In this document: piece after piece, positions 1 through 12,995 of the stretch
How positions within the stretch are numbered: the first letter of the stretch is position 1
Layout of the letters: every line of letters starts with the position of its first letter
NCBI RefSeq assembly: GCF_020882245.1
Contig: NC_083597.1
Coordinates: forward strand, 9,706,581 to 9,770,580
Length of the DNA stretch: 64,000 nt
Source of the DNA: Rhopalosiphum padi
Lineage: Eukaryota; Arthropoda; Insecta; Hemiptera; Aphididae
Direction: 5' to 3'
Notes under the pieces: model-generated
Databases searched by the model: none
What the model saw: only the letters and a program-made list of their open reading frames with translations
What the model was told of the DNA's origin: nothing
Position numbers and translations under genes: made by a program

Positions 1-136
1 AATGTAAAATTTTGTCCAGATTAAGAGAAATTAAGTTAAATCCAGATTATAAACTGTGTTTTTAGCCATAATATTTTATTAAGTCCTAATAATTTTGTTC
101 GCATATTATTGATAATTATAATATTTTTGTTTACAG
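1..136 (+). other. intron sequence at window edge
   Basis: AT-rich sequence ending in the acceptor TTTGTTTACAG at 126-136. It is read as the 3' part of an intron of the odorant-binding protein gene. No exon encoding the signal peptide or first conserved cysteine was seen here. Confidence 0.5.
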
Positions 137-938
137 TGTACAATACATTGCGTGTTCAATGAATTAGAAATGGTAAGTTATTTTTTTTCAAATCAATTCG
201 TTTGTTAAAAATACTGTTTGATTCAAATCAATATATTGTAATTTTATTTATACTAAAATATCTATTATGATTTATTTTGTGTGAAAATAAAAGTATTTAA
301 TTTATTTATGACCATCAAAGCGTATTATAAAAGAAAGTTTATTATTTTTAACACTCGAACGAGTACAATCCGTTATACTATCTATATTTATTATACAATA
401 TCTATAGTAATTTAGAAATTGTTTATATTTGTCGGACAGTTAAACTCAAATTCTCGTCCGGACAAACATTCAATAGTAAATATAATGACCAATCAAATAA
501 AAGACGTCGAACTGAAGGAATTCATACAGGACTCCATCGACGAATGCTTCGACGCCCTCGAGCTGGGTGAGTCTGATATAACTTTACAAACCGTTGCGAA
601 GAATATAATTTTATTATTAACATAAATTAATTTATCGTCACCACTGATTTCATTTACACAGACTCTCATAACAACAAATGCGAATTTTCAAAAAACTTCG
701 CAGTGTGCATGGAGAATAAAGCTCAAAGAGTAATTATTTTAAACGATTACGATTTATATATAGTTTAAAATTTAAATATAGTTCTACCAATGAGTGATAT
801 ATATGTATATATGCTTACTCCATTTTTTTGTCCTTACAGAATTGCGACGATTGGGATGAAAACTTGTCCACGAACAAAATCAACTCTGCCGGCATGCAAG
901 ACGGAAACAACCAGCAAGACAAAAGAAAAGGATATTAA
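137..938 (+). CDS. odorant-binding protein, 3' exons (partial)
   Basis: These are the last four coding exons of an insect odorant-binding protein, a small secreted carrier of hydrophobic odorants in sensillar lymph. The exons are 137-172, 440-566, 662-729 and 840-938, with phases 0, 1 and 0 agreeing at the three junctions. Exon 137-172 holds the C2-X3-C3 hallmark (CTIHC followed by VFNELEM). C4 is in DECFDALEL about 42 residues after C3, C5 is in NNKC 13 residues later, and C6 follows after exactly eight residues, the classical C5-X8-C6 spacing. One further cysteine lies eight residues after C6, in NCDDW, so the domain has an additional Cys. The tail is hydrophilic, with Gln, Asn and Lys, and ends in TAA at 936-938. 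The 5' end, including signal peptide and C1, lies left of the window. Family assignment is strong; the numbered aphid OBP orthologue was not identified. Confidence 0.85.
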
Positions 939-2214
939 AAAAGTTTCTTCGTAGAATTAATATTAATGCCATTGATTAAGTTATTTAAACAATTTATTAA
1001 ACGTTTAAAATTCGACATTATTCTGTTTATATACATAATAATAATATATATTGTGGCGCAAAACGAATTTCCCTCGAACGATTGACGCGTATACAGTCGC
1101 AATTCCCAACTTTCCAGCAGCTGCACTAGATAGCAGATAAGTAGCGTACTTTAAATGCAAATAAGCGTAATAAAATATTTTCAAATATACCTAGTTTCTA
1201 ATCATATTCACAATGTTTATAAAAAATGCTTATAAATATTAAATACACAATCATATTCTTGACACAGAACATAAACGCTATTCATGCTATACGCTTAGAA
1301 AATTGATTACATTTTCCACTCGATATATGTGTAATATTGAACGGCTATGCCTATAAATAAAGTTGTCGAAATATAGGCAAAACCTTATTCCCAATTGCAG
1401 TTTACTTACTAAAAAATGTGTTCAAATTAAAATATAACTTGAATCAGTTTTATAAATTATGGTACAATATAAGTATATATATTTTCAAGAATTTTTTTTT
1501 ACATGACTATGACTTTATTTTATTAATTATATTGAGTAAGCTATTTGGCTATTGACATTTACGTTTCACACATTACAAGTTCATATTTTTGTATTTTCAA
1601 TATTTTCGTATTTTATTATCGTATTTTATATATTTTATGATAGTGTTTTCTCAATTCGTCGCGTTTAATGTATCATATTTTAGCTATAAATTATCACTTG
1701 AACATAATGTATTATATAATTCCCGTGCAACGTGTAGCGTTTATACGATCAACGTTTTTAAACTTTTTTATCCTTGAAACCCTTTATATTGATGTCCACT
1801 TTTATTTTTTCTATATTACAAACATTTTTTTGCCCACTAGCCGCTAAAAATACTGAAGCTTCGTGGAACCCTGAGGTTCCGCAGAACACAATTTAAGAAA
1901 CGCTATGCTTATTATTCAATATACTCATTTATATAAACGAGTCTTCTTTGAAAATATATATTTTAACGATCTCATTATTCGTAATTCTGTAAAAATGTAT
2001 TCATATTACACTCCGGAATACAAAAAAAAAAACAATTATTTTTTTGTGTAAACAATTTTTATTATTTTAAAAATAAAAAAAAACAAGGCTTCAATAATCT
2101 TTTATATTTTATAAAAATTAAATAATTTAAAAAAAAATAACATTCAAAATGACTCAAAATTTTCAAAAAAAATGTATTAAAAAAAAAATCTAGTTTTTAA
2201 GAAAGGTTGAACGC
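939..2214. other. intergenic, AT-rich
   Basis: No coding exon is supported. An AATAAA at 1169-1174 could be a polyadenylation signal for the odorant-binding protein gene. The short open frames here are AT-rich and show no family features. Confidence 0.5.
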
Positions 2215-3010
2215 GTCGACAACAGTGATGTCCGTGAACACATTGCACTATGGGTAGCAGGAATATCCTGCCAGGAAAACGTCTGCGTGTGATATACCGA
2301 CGACCACAGCCCTCGCACTATCACGTATCTCTCCTTGGTCCTTACGTCACAATTGACCTGTCCGACGTCTTCAAATAAGGAAGTAAGGTTTTGGGCCCGT
2401 GGACATAGTGTGACGAAGAGAGCTTAAACTTAAACGACTTAAAGTGAACAACAAAAATGACTTGCCGGCTAAGAGCGTTGAAATGAGAAGTATAATCTTT
2501 GGAGACCTCGTTGGCTGGCGCAATACTCCAAAAACCCGCACCATGCCAACGACAACGTTTTTCCATGTCCAGGAAATACGCAAAACGAGTTGTCTTGGGT
2601 ATGTAATTCGTTTATATAAGTTTAACCTACTTCTATACGCCGCGGAAAAGTTCATCGTTAGCTTGATGCGAGTTGTCCGAGTGCTGCACACGGATCAAGC
2701 CAGTCACACAGCTCTCCAAAACTGTTCTTTACCTCAATGCGTTTAGCATTTTCGTCGTTCACCATAATCTCATCGTTGCCTCGTGGCCAGTTTTCAATCA
2801 GACTTTCCTTTATCGGAAGTACGATGGTCTAAAGTGAATCGAAAGTGATCCGTCTAGGCGCACGATTAACACACCAAGAACAATAGATATTCCACCTGGC
2901 ACCGACCACCAGAATCTCGAAATCATCGTCTTCAACAGTTTCTTCATTATTGCGGTATTCATAATAATGATCTCATCGAAAACAGTTATTAGTTCATTAT
3001 TTTCGTTTTC
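2215..3010 (-). pseudogene. decayed coding stretch, unidentified
   Basis: The stretch is clearly richer in G and C than its flanks and has broken open frames on the minus strand in all three phases, such as segments reading WPRGNDEIMVNDENAKRIE and RGLQRLYFSFQRS separated by stops and shifts. This pattern suggests an old processed copy or decayed gene rather than an active exon set: no splice sites join the segments, and stops occur within otherwise protein-like stretches. A faint resemblance to the ketoreductase region of animal fatty acid synthase was considered, but it rests on too few residues to name the gene. Confidence 0.3.
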
Positions 3011-3178
3011 TGCCATCATTATTACGTAATACGTAGTGTATAATGTATATATTATCAAACTGACAAATTGAACTTTAAATTGCAAATGGACTTAATTCGA
3101 ATATTGCTCGACACCGTATATAGCCGATAAATTCGAAAATCTCCCAAACGCGGGTACACCGTCATTTATAAGATATTA

Positions 3179-3206
3179 CCATAGAGTATATTATTATACT
3201 CTATGG
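3179..3206. repeat. perfect 12-bp hairpin
   Basis: CCATAGAGTATA at 3179-3190 and its exact complement TATACTCTATGG at 3195-3206 flank a 4-nt TTAT loop. It may be a remnant of a foldback repeat. No function is implied. Confidence 0.6.
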
Positions 3207-5913
3207 TTATTACTAGCCAGCGAGTACGTTCATCATTCTAATTGGTAGAATTTCGCCCCGTTTATCTTTTCAAAGACCATTATTATTGATATATTACCTA
3301 CGTAGGTATAATATTATTATGATAGTTTAACGAGGATTTCAAGTATTTTGATTTGTATTATAATATTATACCTACTGTAATAATTTCGTAGGTACTTTTA
3401 GCCTTTAGGTGGTATTTTTTTAATATAATATTTTACGTCTATATACTACATATTTTCCACTGAAAAAAAGGTTTTTTTTAATTATTTTACATTTAATATT
3501 ATAATGACAAACAAGCAATATAAAGTAAGATATTTTAAAATGTCTTTATTTTATCATACGATTTTTCTATTTTTTTTTTTTTTAAGATTTATCAAATAAT
3601 TAAAAATATAAATAGTATGCAAGTTGTACGAAATAGCCTAATGATCGTCTCCCGGAAATCCTTTAAATCGTATTTACCTCTAAATATTATTATTTTAGAG
3701 TTTTTGAGTTTTAGATTCATCACTCCATGATGAATGTATTGATTTTACAATGATGTGTGTTTTTTTTGTGTCTGTCATCTTTGGAGTAGTAATAGTGCTT
3801 TGACTTCAGCCCCTCTTTAAAAAGGAAAATGAATCTAGTTGGTACTTTGGGGTAAAATATTTTCAGTAGTTTTCAGAAACCCTAAAAAGTAACAGAAAAA
3901 CGGGAATTTTTACGCATAATCAGTTTTTAACAAAATCGATTTTTTTATTTTATACTTTAACTCAAAAACCATTGTAAATACTTGAAATTTTCACCAAATG
4001 TTTATATTAGCGTTATCTATTTACGATTAAATTTTCAAAATATTTTGACTTTTTTTAAGCTAATTATAGACAATTGAAATTTTCGATTTTTCTAAATTAT
4101 TTTTTTTTTTTTGAAATGCCTATATAAAAAATTTGGTAATCCAAAATTTAATACAAGGTTTATTTTATAAGTAGTACGATAAATTTTCACAATTTTTATT
4201 TATAAGCATTTAAAGTTCAAATGTTTACGAAATATATCAAAATCGCGAAAATTTGAAAAGAATTTAGAAGTCGAAAATTCGTAAAATTGTTGTGATTTTT
4301 ACCTACGGTTAAAAAAAACCCAATAAAAGGTTATTCATAAGTTTTTCTGCAAGCAACTGTAGAAAAAAATACTAGCGTCAATATAGAAAAAAAATTATGA
4401 GCGTATGAAATTAAATTGTTTACGAAATCGAGTAAAATAACGTTATATTACAATTTAAATATAGGTTATAATATAATATATCCTACTAAATATCCTAGAC
4501 TGACAAATCAACTCCATTCAGAATCTTTTTCGTATACAATGATACCTGTCATTGCATTCAAATTTAACATATCCATTATAGTGACCCACTTGCCTACACT
4601 TTTTATTTTTCAAAATAGCCTTCGGGCTTCGGCTAATGTTATGTTAATAGATTCATATTGATAACATTAATTGTGTAAATATATTATATATACTTAATCA
4701 TATATAAATAGAATAATACTAATAATGATAAAATAAATGAAATTAATTATTATAAAATATTATGTTTATTCATAGGTATGATTATTAGTTATAGTACATG
4801 GTATATAGGTATATATATCACTCCAAACATCTTACCAAGTTACCAATATATTATTTGTTAAACCTTACAAATTTCATAAAAATTTTGAAGATAATTATGT
4901 GTATTTATGATATGTACCCACGGGCCACGGCCATCAACAAATACCTATATGCCGATATTATATACCCATTCTCTGTTCAATAGATTGACATATATGACAG
5001 TATTGACAGCCTACCAATTGTAAAACGTCTGTAAAAAAAATAGTAGGTATGTACTTAAATAATAATCAGTACCTAATTACTTATATAATTATTGTTTAGA
5101 CTTTTTGACGAAGCTTTTATTTTTACCTAATTATTGAGAAAAAACATCGATAATTTCACACGTCTAAAAATAACTCCAAAAAAAAATAAAAATATTTTAA
5201 AATTGTTTTATCATATTGTATAAAAAATGCTTATATAAGCAAATATTTGGTAAAAAGTATAATAGGTAGGTAAAATAATATACAATTATTCGTTTTTAAA
5301 TAACAAACAAAATAAGAAAAAAATATCTCGTCAAAAACTGGCTTTGTGTACAAATCACATTTATCCTTCATTTTTTGTAAAATTATTTTGAGAAGTAATG
5401 GGAATTTTCAATTCAAACATTTCAAAAGTTACAGCTATATCATGCAAATTAACAAAAAAAATATTATCTCATTGCCATATCATTGTTATCTATAAAATTA
5501 CTATCACATTGATCTTAGTACGTGTTTTACTATCACAATGTACCATAAATCATAATATTCAAATTTAAATTTAAGTAATTTAACAATAATATTCTGTTTT
5601 CCTTCTATAATACATGGAAACCTGTGTATTCATAAAACTATTTTTTAAGTTTAATCTTTGAAGGTAAGAATAATAATATTATTATCATGGGTACCCAAAT
5701 CGAATTATATTGATAACCACTAAAAGTAGGTATATTATTGTAGTTTTATTACTATTTAATATAGGTAGATACCTTGTTACTACATTATACTAATCATTAA
5801 TTGCACTTTATACTATTCTTATAGATTATTACTAAATCTTTGTGTGGAGCATACTTGTCTATGGTGAAGAAGTTCTCTATTTAATTAATACTATCCATAA
5901 AATCTATACAAAA
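3207..5913. other. intergenic with an aphid-type dispersed repeat
   Basis: No coding exon is supported. About 3760-4330 looks like a dispersed repeat: it carries AAAAACGGGAATTTTTACGC and a run of AT-rich blocks such as CTCAAAAACCATTGTAAATA. A related AAAACGGGAATTTTTGCAAA recurs at the right edge of the window near 63938. Single-base and dinucleotide runs are common. Confidence 0.45.
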
Positions 5914-8900
5914 ATGTCAAATCCAGGAATACTTTTCGGTAAGAATATAATATCTACTATTTTACAAAAAAAAAGTTTTATACCTATTCAAAATAAAATA
6001 TTTATGTGTAATAAAATATGTATGTTTTACTGTTTGATTAAGATTCCTCTTTTATTTATCACTGATTAACAGTGAATATAGTTTATCATTTACTATATCT
6101 TATTTTACAGGCATCTATCGTCTATTAGGCCTTGATATAAATTATACATCTTCTGTAATCTCACTTATATAATATTATAGCATATTATGAGAATTGTATA
6201 AAATATTATAAGTTATAACAAATAAAGGTTACTTATATTGATTATATCATTTTTGAATCTATAACTTACAAATTTACATTCCCTACTTGGTGTATAAAAT
6301 ACTTAAAATCATATTTTTGCAGGAATGTAGTTTTTAACTACCTACTTATTAATGTATGAATAAGTATATGTGTCATTAATGTACTCAATTTAATTTTTAG
6401 ATGAATCCATGCTGAAGTTAATCAATTTTCAAGATAAGGATATTGTGACAATTGTTGATGAATGTGATAGATGTACCAAAGTTGGATTTTTACCTGAAGT
6501 AGAAGCTTCTTATTTGGGTCTCTTAATTCATGTTATGGATCTTACTTCACTTAATTCTACAGACAATCAAAAATCTATTGAAGCTCTTGTAGATAAGGTA
6601 TTAAGTAAGAACTTACAATATCCTTATGTATCGGCTATAAAAACTAGTTAAAATACTAATACAAATAATTGTATTATTTGTAATAGAATATTGTCTAAAT
6701 ATAATTTTAAATAACCTTGATTTAAGTAATATGAAAAAATAATGTAAAAAACAAAATATAATATTATCTTGTACCTATAAAATACAATCAAATTTAAAGT
6801 AATTTCTAGATATAGATATTTCTCCAATTCAATTTACCTAAATCTGTATGAAAAAAATTTATATTGTATACAAGATCACAGAATTGCTAAGTTTTACATG
6901 TAAAAATTGATTTGACTATTTAAAAATATGACATAAAACATTTTTAGGCACTAACTTATACCAAAAAAATGTTAAAAACTGACATTGAAAGTATGGCATC
7001 AAATCATTCATGTGAAATTTACAACTACTTCACTACTAGTACATTAACTCCTCAAACGGTTTGTGTATCTTCCGTGCGTGTAGCTGATGCTGTACAAAGA
7101 ATAAATTGTCAAAACGATCACATAGATATTGCTTCTGGTGAGTACGCAAGAAATTATAAAATAATATTTTTACATTGTGATTTTTAATAATAAACATGTT
7201 TAGTTGCAGGAGGATTTCCTATGGGCCAAGTGCCGTTGAGTTGTCGAATAACTGAAGTAGAATATGCAATTTCACAAGGAGCAGCAGAAATAGATATTGT
7301 AATCGATCGTGGTCTAGCAAACACTGGTGATTTTAAAAGATTATATCATGATTTGCGTTCCATCAAAAGTGTGTGTGTTAATGGTGATGTTACGTTAAAA
7401 ACAATTCTGTCTGTTACTGAATTGGATTCTTATGATACTGTGTATAAAGTAGCTATGACAGCTATGATGGCTGGATCAGACTTTATTAAAACATCTACTG
7501 GTATGAATTATAAATGTAATTATATAACATTACATAAACTAAACTAGCCATATATAATCTCGAACTATAATCATAGGTGTGCATAAACTCCAATTTCAAA
7601 GTCTACTTAAGAATAATCTACCTACAGTAACCCAAAAAAAGTTCAAGGCAGCATATAATGTCCTTACTGCCCTGTGTGCATGTCTATAACTAAAATTATA
7701 AGCTATTAAGAGAACCCCACACCTGCATGTGTCTTAAACACGTACATGGATGACCAATAATCAATCTTAAAAATAAGAGCATTGTCTGTTTTCTCTCATT
7801 GATTTTTTACAATACTTTAATTTGTAAATAAATAATGAGCATTTTTAAATATTAATATTTTATAAACTCATAACTCACTCAAAAATTTAAACAAGAGAAC
7901 AAAGATAATGTTCTGATCTTCAAATCTGATAATAAATCATTTCTCTCTAATATTTTAGCTTAACGCACAAAATTGATTCTATTGAACAAAAATTTGACAT
8001 GTACATGTAAGACGAAGAAAATATATGCGGATGTGTTGTCCTCCTAAGAATAAGTCAGAACACTATTGTTTTATTGTTTCTCATCTGTGCATAACATATT
8101 AAATTTAAAATATCGTCGTTAACTTTAATATTATGGTGATACCTATTATCAAAATTAAAATTTAAAGGTACGCAATTTGAATATTATCTTGTGCATCTCC
8201 AAAAAGTTTATTGATATTTAAAAGTTAAAAAGTTAAAAACATTTTAAAATTGTAATATTTTACAGTTATAATTTACTTAAAAATAAAAATATCAATAAAT
8301 CCTATAAGATAATATAGATAATATTCTTTAATTCTTATAATTTCTTCTATTTAATAAGAGGTCAATTTATTATAATTTTAAAGCTGGAATACAAGTTTGG
8401 TTCTACTAAACGTAAAGTATATATGTAGTTCATCTTCTTTATATTTTATTTTTCTTATTTATCAGTGTTTTTGTTTATCTTTGGTCTGGCACTAGAAACA
8501 AAATGATAATATTATTAATTAGCAAACAAAGCTTAAATAAATATAATTTGTATTTTATCTTTCACTATTTACAGTATGTTTCATAATGACAGCATGGTTC
8601 TTATCGATTTTTGTGATTTACTTAAGCACTATATATGGTTATGGTTATTGGTTATTCTTGTCAATATTTTTTGTTGGATGTTAAAAAAACGATTTTATTT
8701 TAAACAGGAAAAGAAGCTGAAAATGCCACATTGTCTCATGGTGTAATCATGTGTCAAGCAATTAAAAAATATCACGATATAACAGGTTACCAGGTACATA
8801 ATAAATGTTTTTTAATCAGATTTTCTGTAACAAATTGTAAGAATTTTTTATAAACTTTTGTTAAATTGTGTATATAGGTTGGTATTAAACCAGCCGGAGG

Positions 8901-9066
8901 AATTAAATTTAATGAACAAGCTCTCAGTTGGCTTGTATTAGTGAAGAACCAATTGGGAAATGATTGGTTGAAAGCAAGTTTATTCCGTATTGGTGCTTCC
9001 AGTCTATTAGAAGATGTTGTCAAAAGATTAAGCATTGTCTTGAAAAAATTGCAGACAAACTATTAA
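5914..9066 (+). CDS. DERA: deoxyribose-phosphate aldolase
   Basis: Class I aldolase that cleaves 2-deoxyribose 5-phosphate to glyceraldehyde 3-phosphate and acetaldehyde in deoxynucleoside catabolism; expected in the cytosol. Six exons are 5914-5938, 6401-6597, 6948-7137, 7204-7500, 8708-8793 and 8878-9066, and all junction phases agree. The product is 327 aa, against about 318 for the human enzyme. Family motifs appear in order: GGFPMGQ (141-146), EIDIVIDRG with the proton-shuttle Asp168, DFIKTSTG with the Schiff-base Lys233, and GIKPAGGI with Lys269. These match human Asp155, Lys218 and Lys254 by position. The first exon codes only MSNPGILF before a phase-1 junction, and its NPG matches the N-terminus of animal DERA proteins. 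The acceptor at 7203 was chosen over one six bases downstream because it restores SVAGGFP, as in the family. No break is seen, so the gene looks functional. Confidence 0.93.
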
Positions 9067-9130
9067 AAATATTAATTCAAATTGAGTTATTTTTAATTTT
9101 AAATGGAGTCTGTAACAAAAATTATGATAT

Positions 9131-9136
9131 AATAAA
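9131..9136 (+). terminator. polyadenylation signal for DERA
   Basis: AATAAA 65 bases after the aldolase stop codon, in a suitable position for 3' end formation. It is one of several AT-rich candidates. Confidence 0.45.
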
Positions 9137-9454
9137 TTACAGATATTATAATACAATATATTATATTATATTATATAGCACCACAAAAATATAATAATAG
9201 TACTACGAACATTTTATTTGATGAGTTAAATTCATTATATGTTCAACAAATATTAAGTTTTAATTCAAGCTATTAGTTTTATTAGTTGGTTATTATCTAT
9301 TTGAAATTTTTAACTACTTTTGAGTTTTCTATGATACATTTTTAATCAAAAAACCATTTAAAATAGGTATTAAAACAAAATATTTATTTGATTAACACAT
9401 ACACTTTAAAATTACATATTAACCTTAAGTACCTACCTATCCTTTTTGTATATA

Positions 9455-10495
9455 CAGTAGATTTTCAATAATCTGACAGATATCAGACCTGAAGACTGTC
9501 GGTTTAAAGAAAACGCCAGATTAATGGAAGTTAACATAAAAACACATTTTTACTTATTCAAAAACTTTAATTTTTTTTATTAAAACATATAATGTTAAAT
9601 ATTGTTCAACAGACTTATTTTTTTACTGAATTTTAACTGTAAATAACATTCTCATCTATTGGCTGCAGAAGTGGTATAGTATTAAGTGGTGGGAATATGA
9701 CATGGATAATACTATTGTTTGAATTTAAATCATCATTAGGATGGCCAAATGTATTGTTTAAAATAAGCAAGGCATTTTATATTTTTTAAATTTTTCCACT
9801 GAAGGCACAAAATATGTTTCATGAACCTATTTAGTAAAAATTGACTTGGTCAACTATGCTTTGCTTTGATTTTTGTTATCAATAGAAAGGTTTACATTTA
9901 AAAGCTCTCAGATTTATTTACCTTACCGATAACTAACACGTTTAATTTACGAATACAATTTGCATTTGAAGAAGGCATAAGTTTTGTGTGTGATATTTTT
10001 GTAAAATACATTGGCCTTCAAAATTTTACCAAAAATAAGTGTATGTTGATTACATTCTTACAAAAACCATAAATACAAGGCATCTTTAACTTTTGGAAAC
10101 TCACCAGTTTTTAATGTTATGAACGTATTTTTTAAACTTTTATTGTTTTTTGAAAAAAGATTTCATCTTTTCACTGTTTTTCTAATATTTTATTATATTA
10201 TAGCATGGCTTATTCAGTCATTTATCACTTTTTTTTTACTTAATTTAAAATTTCTAGTTTCTTGATTTAAATTATCGTTTTTGTTTTCTTTGTTGCAACA
10301 TTTTAATTAAATACAGAAAATACAATAGAATAACTAACCAATACCCAATAACCACGCACACCACTATGTTAACTGAATAAAAATAAAATTAGTCAGTTAG
10401 TTTTATCATTTATAATAATAATTGTATGATTATTATAATGAAAAAATAAAATACAGCCGAATTATTGGATGTACGGGATTATCAAGAGTCTACTG
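9455..10495 (-). mobile_element. pogo/Tigger-like DNA transposon, decayed
   Basis: The ends form imperfect terminal inverted repeats: CAGTAGATTTTCAATAATC at the left, and the complement of the right end reads CAGTAGACTCTTGATAATCC. Both are bounded by TA, the target duplication expected of Tc1/mariner/pogo elements. Inside, on the minus strand at about 9640-9745, a frame reads GHPNDDL and then VIFPPLNTIPLLQPIDENVI. This corresponds to the DDE-domain signature of Tigger transposases (hydrophobic, LPPN, LLQPMDQGVI-like). The rest is too degraded to read, so the copy is inactive. Confidence 0.75.
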
Positions 10496-12565
10496 TAATT
10501 TGGTTCTTATATCATCTAAATTCTAAATAGTCCCTTACTCCCTTATAACACATTTATAAAATGAATCAATATAATATTCTAACTGTATAATAGGTACATA
10601 AGAGTTGACAGTTTGACTGTTGTAAAGTAAAGTTCATTCTATTATTATAAAAACTAATTATATTTGATAATATACAATACACTAAATCTGTATAAAACAT
10701 AAAATGAAAATTTGTATTGTTGTAAAAGTGTACTGTACCTTTTACATATTTAAAATATATCTTGGAGTCCTTAAATCTATTTATGTGTTACAAAGATGGG
10801 TTTTAACTTTTTATTTTGTTATTTTTTTAATATGTATATGTTATTGATCAATGATTTGATATTTTGATGCACAAATTAAGATAATAGTATAAATTATCAT
10901 TGTGAATCTAGGACAAAAGTCTTATGTAAAGAAGCTACTAATAAATAATAATAAAACTATGGAACAAAAAATAAGCTATACACTTGTCTTGTTTTGAATA
11001 TTTAACTTTCAACCTTTTATTATATAGTATTTTTTATGTTAAAATAATTTAATATAATGTATTATAATATATTATACGCATTATTATTTTTATTTAATAC
11101 TATTTACAAAAATTAATGTTGCAAAATTCAAACCAATTATACTGCTTCAAATATTTTTCTTTCTCCTTAATTCATCTAATGGCTAACTTCCATGTACAAC
11201 TTTAGCAACAGCTGTTGAATCAGCAGTGACCTGTTGTTACTTACTGCGTTTGGCGACATGACATTTTTAAATTCAGATAAAAATTCTTTTATTCTGTTTT
11301 ATACTGGCCAATGGAGAATTCAAAGTAGGTGACGACTATTTTTCATTTAGCTAGAATGTCTTGCTCTTTTTAAACTATAAAATATACATTAAACAATTTA
11401 ATAAATAAATAGTTTTAAATTACTCCATAAGACCCAAATTTACCTTAATTTCAAACGAAACTGAAAAACTTGAACCATTTTTGGTAATATTTGACAAATA
11501 AATTTTTATAGTTTCTGTTTTGTAGTGATTTGATTTTTATATTTTGGTATTTATATTGAATATTATTTAATACCAGCGGATCTCGATATTTACATTTTAT
11601 ATAATAAGATTAATTATACATTGTTTAGGCAAATAATTTATGTTGTGGCTTTATATCTTCAATAAAAATCAAAAAAAATCTAGGCTGTTTTGATTATTAT
11701 CGTCTAAAGTCCAAACTCGAAATGCAACATGGGTCATGCGCTATCATACTGTGATAGTGTGATAACATCATTGAGTTTCAGATCTGGGAGTATTATAGTA
11801 GTCACAAACTCACAACACAACAGTCTAGCCTTAGCAACTAGCTACTGGCTATTACCTTCTACTTACTATTACTTTACCACATTTACTACTTTACTAGCAC
11901 TTAGCAGTTAGCTATAAACGTTTATGTAACTTGTAAGTTTAATTATAGACGACCGGACGCGTCTTCTCACCTAGTATCGAATATTGTAGTTTTCGAAAAT
12001 TAGACGCTTAATTCTTAGTTATTCATAATCTTAATTTCTCATTGTCCTGTTTGTTGTGATGTTATAATAGTGTGGCCTGTTTGGTTTTGAATCATCTCAT
12101 CTAATCGTACAGGTAACTAATTCACTGGTATATCGGTCTTTTTTTGACCGATTAACGCAATAACTTCAAAATTTTAATTTTTCAGTAAACGCAGCATAAA
12201 AATTATTAAGCAACAATTCAGTAACTGAATATTTCTTCTACTTTAGAGTATTGCGTGAATACCAAGTACAAATTGTCAAATTAAGTGTCATAACCGTGAT
12301 ATCAAATTACTTGGTGAGTAAGGAATATTTTATACTGGTATTATTTATTTAATAAAATGTAAAATAAATATTGAACACAATTTTTGTTAGAAAAGCTAAT
12401 ACATTTTGTAATGTTATTGATACTACATATTGGTCGGAAAGGAGGTTCTGAACCAATGTTTAGTGAACAAGACGGCTATAAAATGAAAGTTCTAAATATT
12501 ATTTAATAATCTTCTAAAATCATATTATGTAGCGATCAACTATTGGTAACATAACTTAATTCTGT
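10496..12565. other. intergenic, no gene recognised
   Basis: AT-rich DNA. The open frame at 11729-11911 is short, has no family features and is not linked by splice sites to anything recognisable. Nothing else could be supported. Confidence 0.4.
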
Positions 12566-12569
12566 TTAA

Positions 12570-12991
12570 TAGGATGTCAGTACACTGATGATTTTCTCTC
12601 TTTCTCTGACCTTTGCACAATATAGACAAAATGCATTTACACGGAATCATTTATTTTAGTTTTTGAGTAGTCTTAGAGTAAAATCACTCATCATAAAAAC
12701 GATAGACAATAATATTTTTGAGGATATAACATATCGATTTATCTAAATATTGTCTCAAAACAATTTAAACATAATTTAAAATTACATTTTTTTTTTATTT
12801 TAAAAGTTGAATACAAAATCAAATAACAATAAAATATAAAACTGATAGTATTATTCTCTATAACTTTTGTAATAGATGATTTTACTCTAAGATTACTCAA
12901 AACTCATAAAAAAAGGATTTTAAGTTTAAAGCATATTATCTATGTTTCGTGTGGGTTTGAGAGAGAAAACAAATATTGCGCTGAAATCCTC
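12570..12991. mobile_element. foldback MITE with TTAA flanks
   Basis: A 422-bp element whose two ends are diverged inverted repeats of roughly 140 bp. The left end starts TAGGATGTCAG and carries TTTTGAGTAGTCTTAGAGTA; the complement of the right end starts GAGGATTTCAG and carries TTTTGAGTAATCTTAGAGTA. TTAA lies directly outside both ends, at 12566-12569 and 12992-12995, as expected for a piggyBac-type target site. There is no coding capacity. The superfamily call rests only on the TTAA flanks. Confidence 0.7.
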
Positions 12992-12995
12992 TTAA

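Noticed and set aside
2444..2746. Plus-strand open frame in the decayed stretch
   Set aside because: The minus-strand pieces look more protein-like, and the plus frame has no recognisable motif or splice context.
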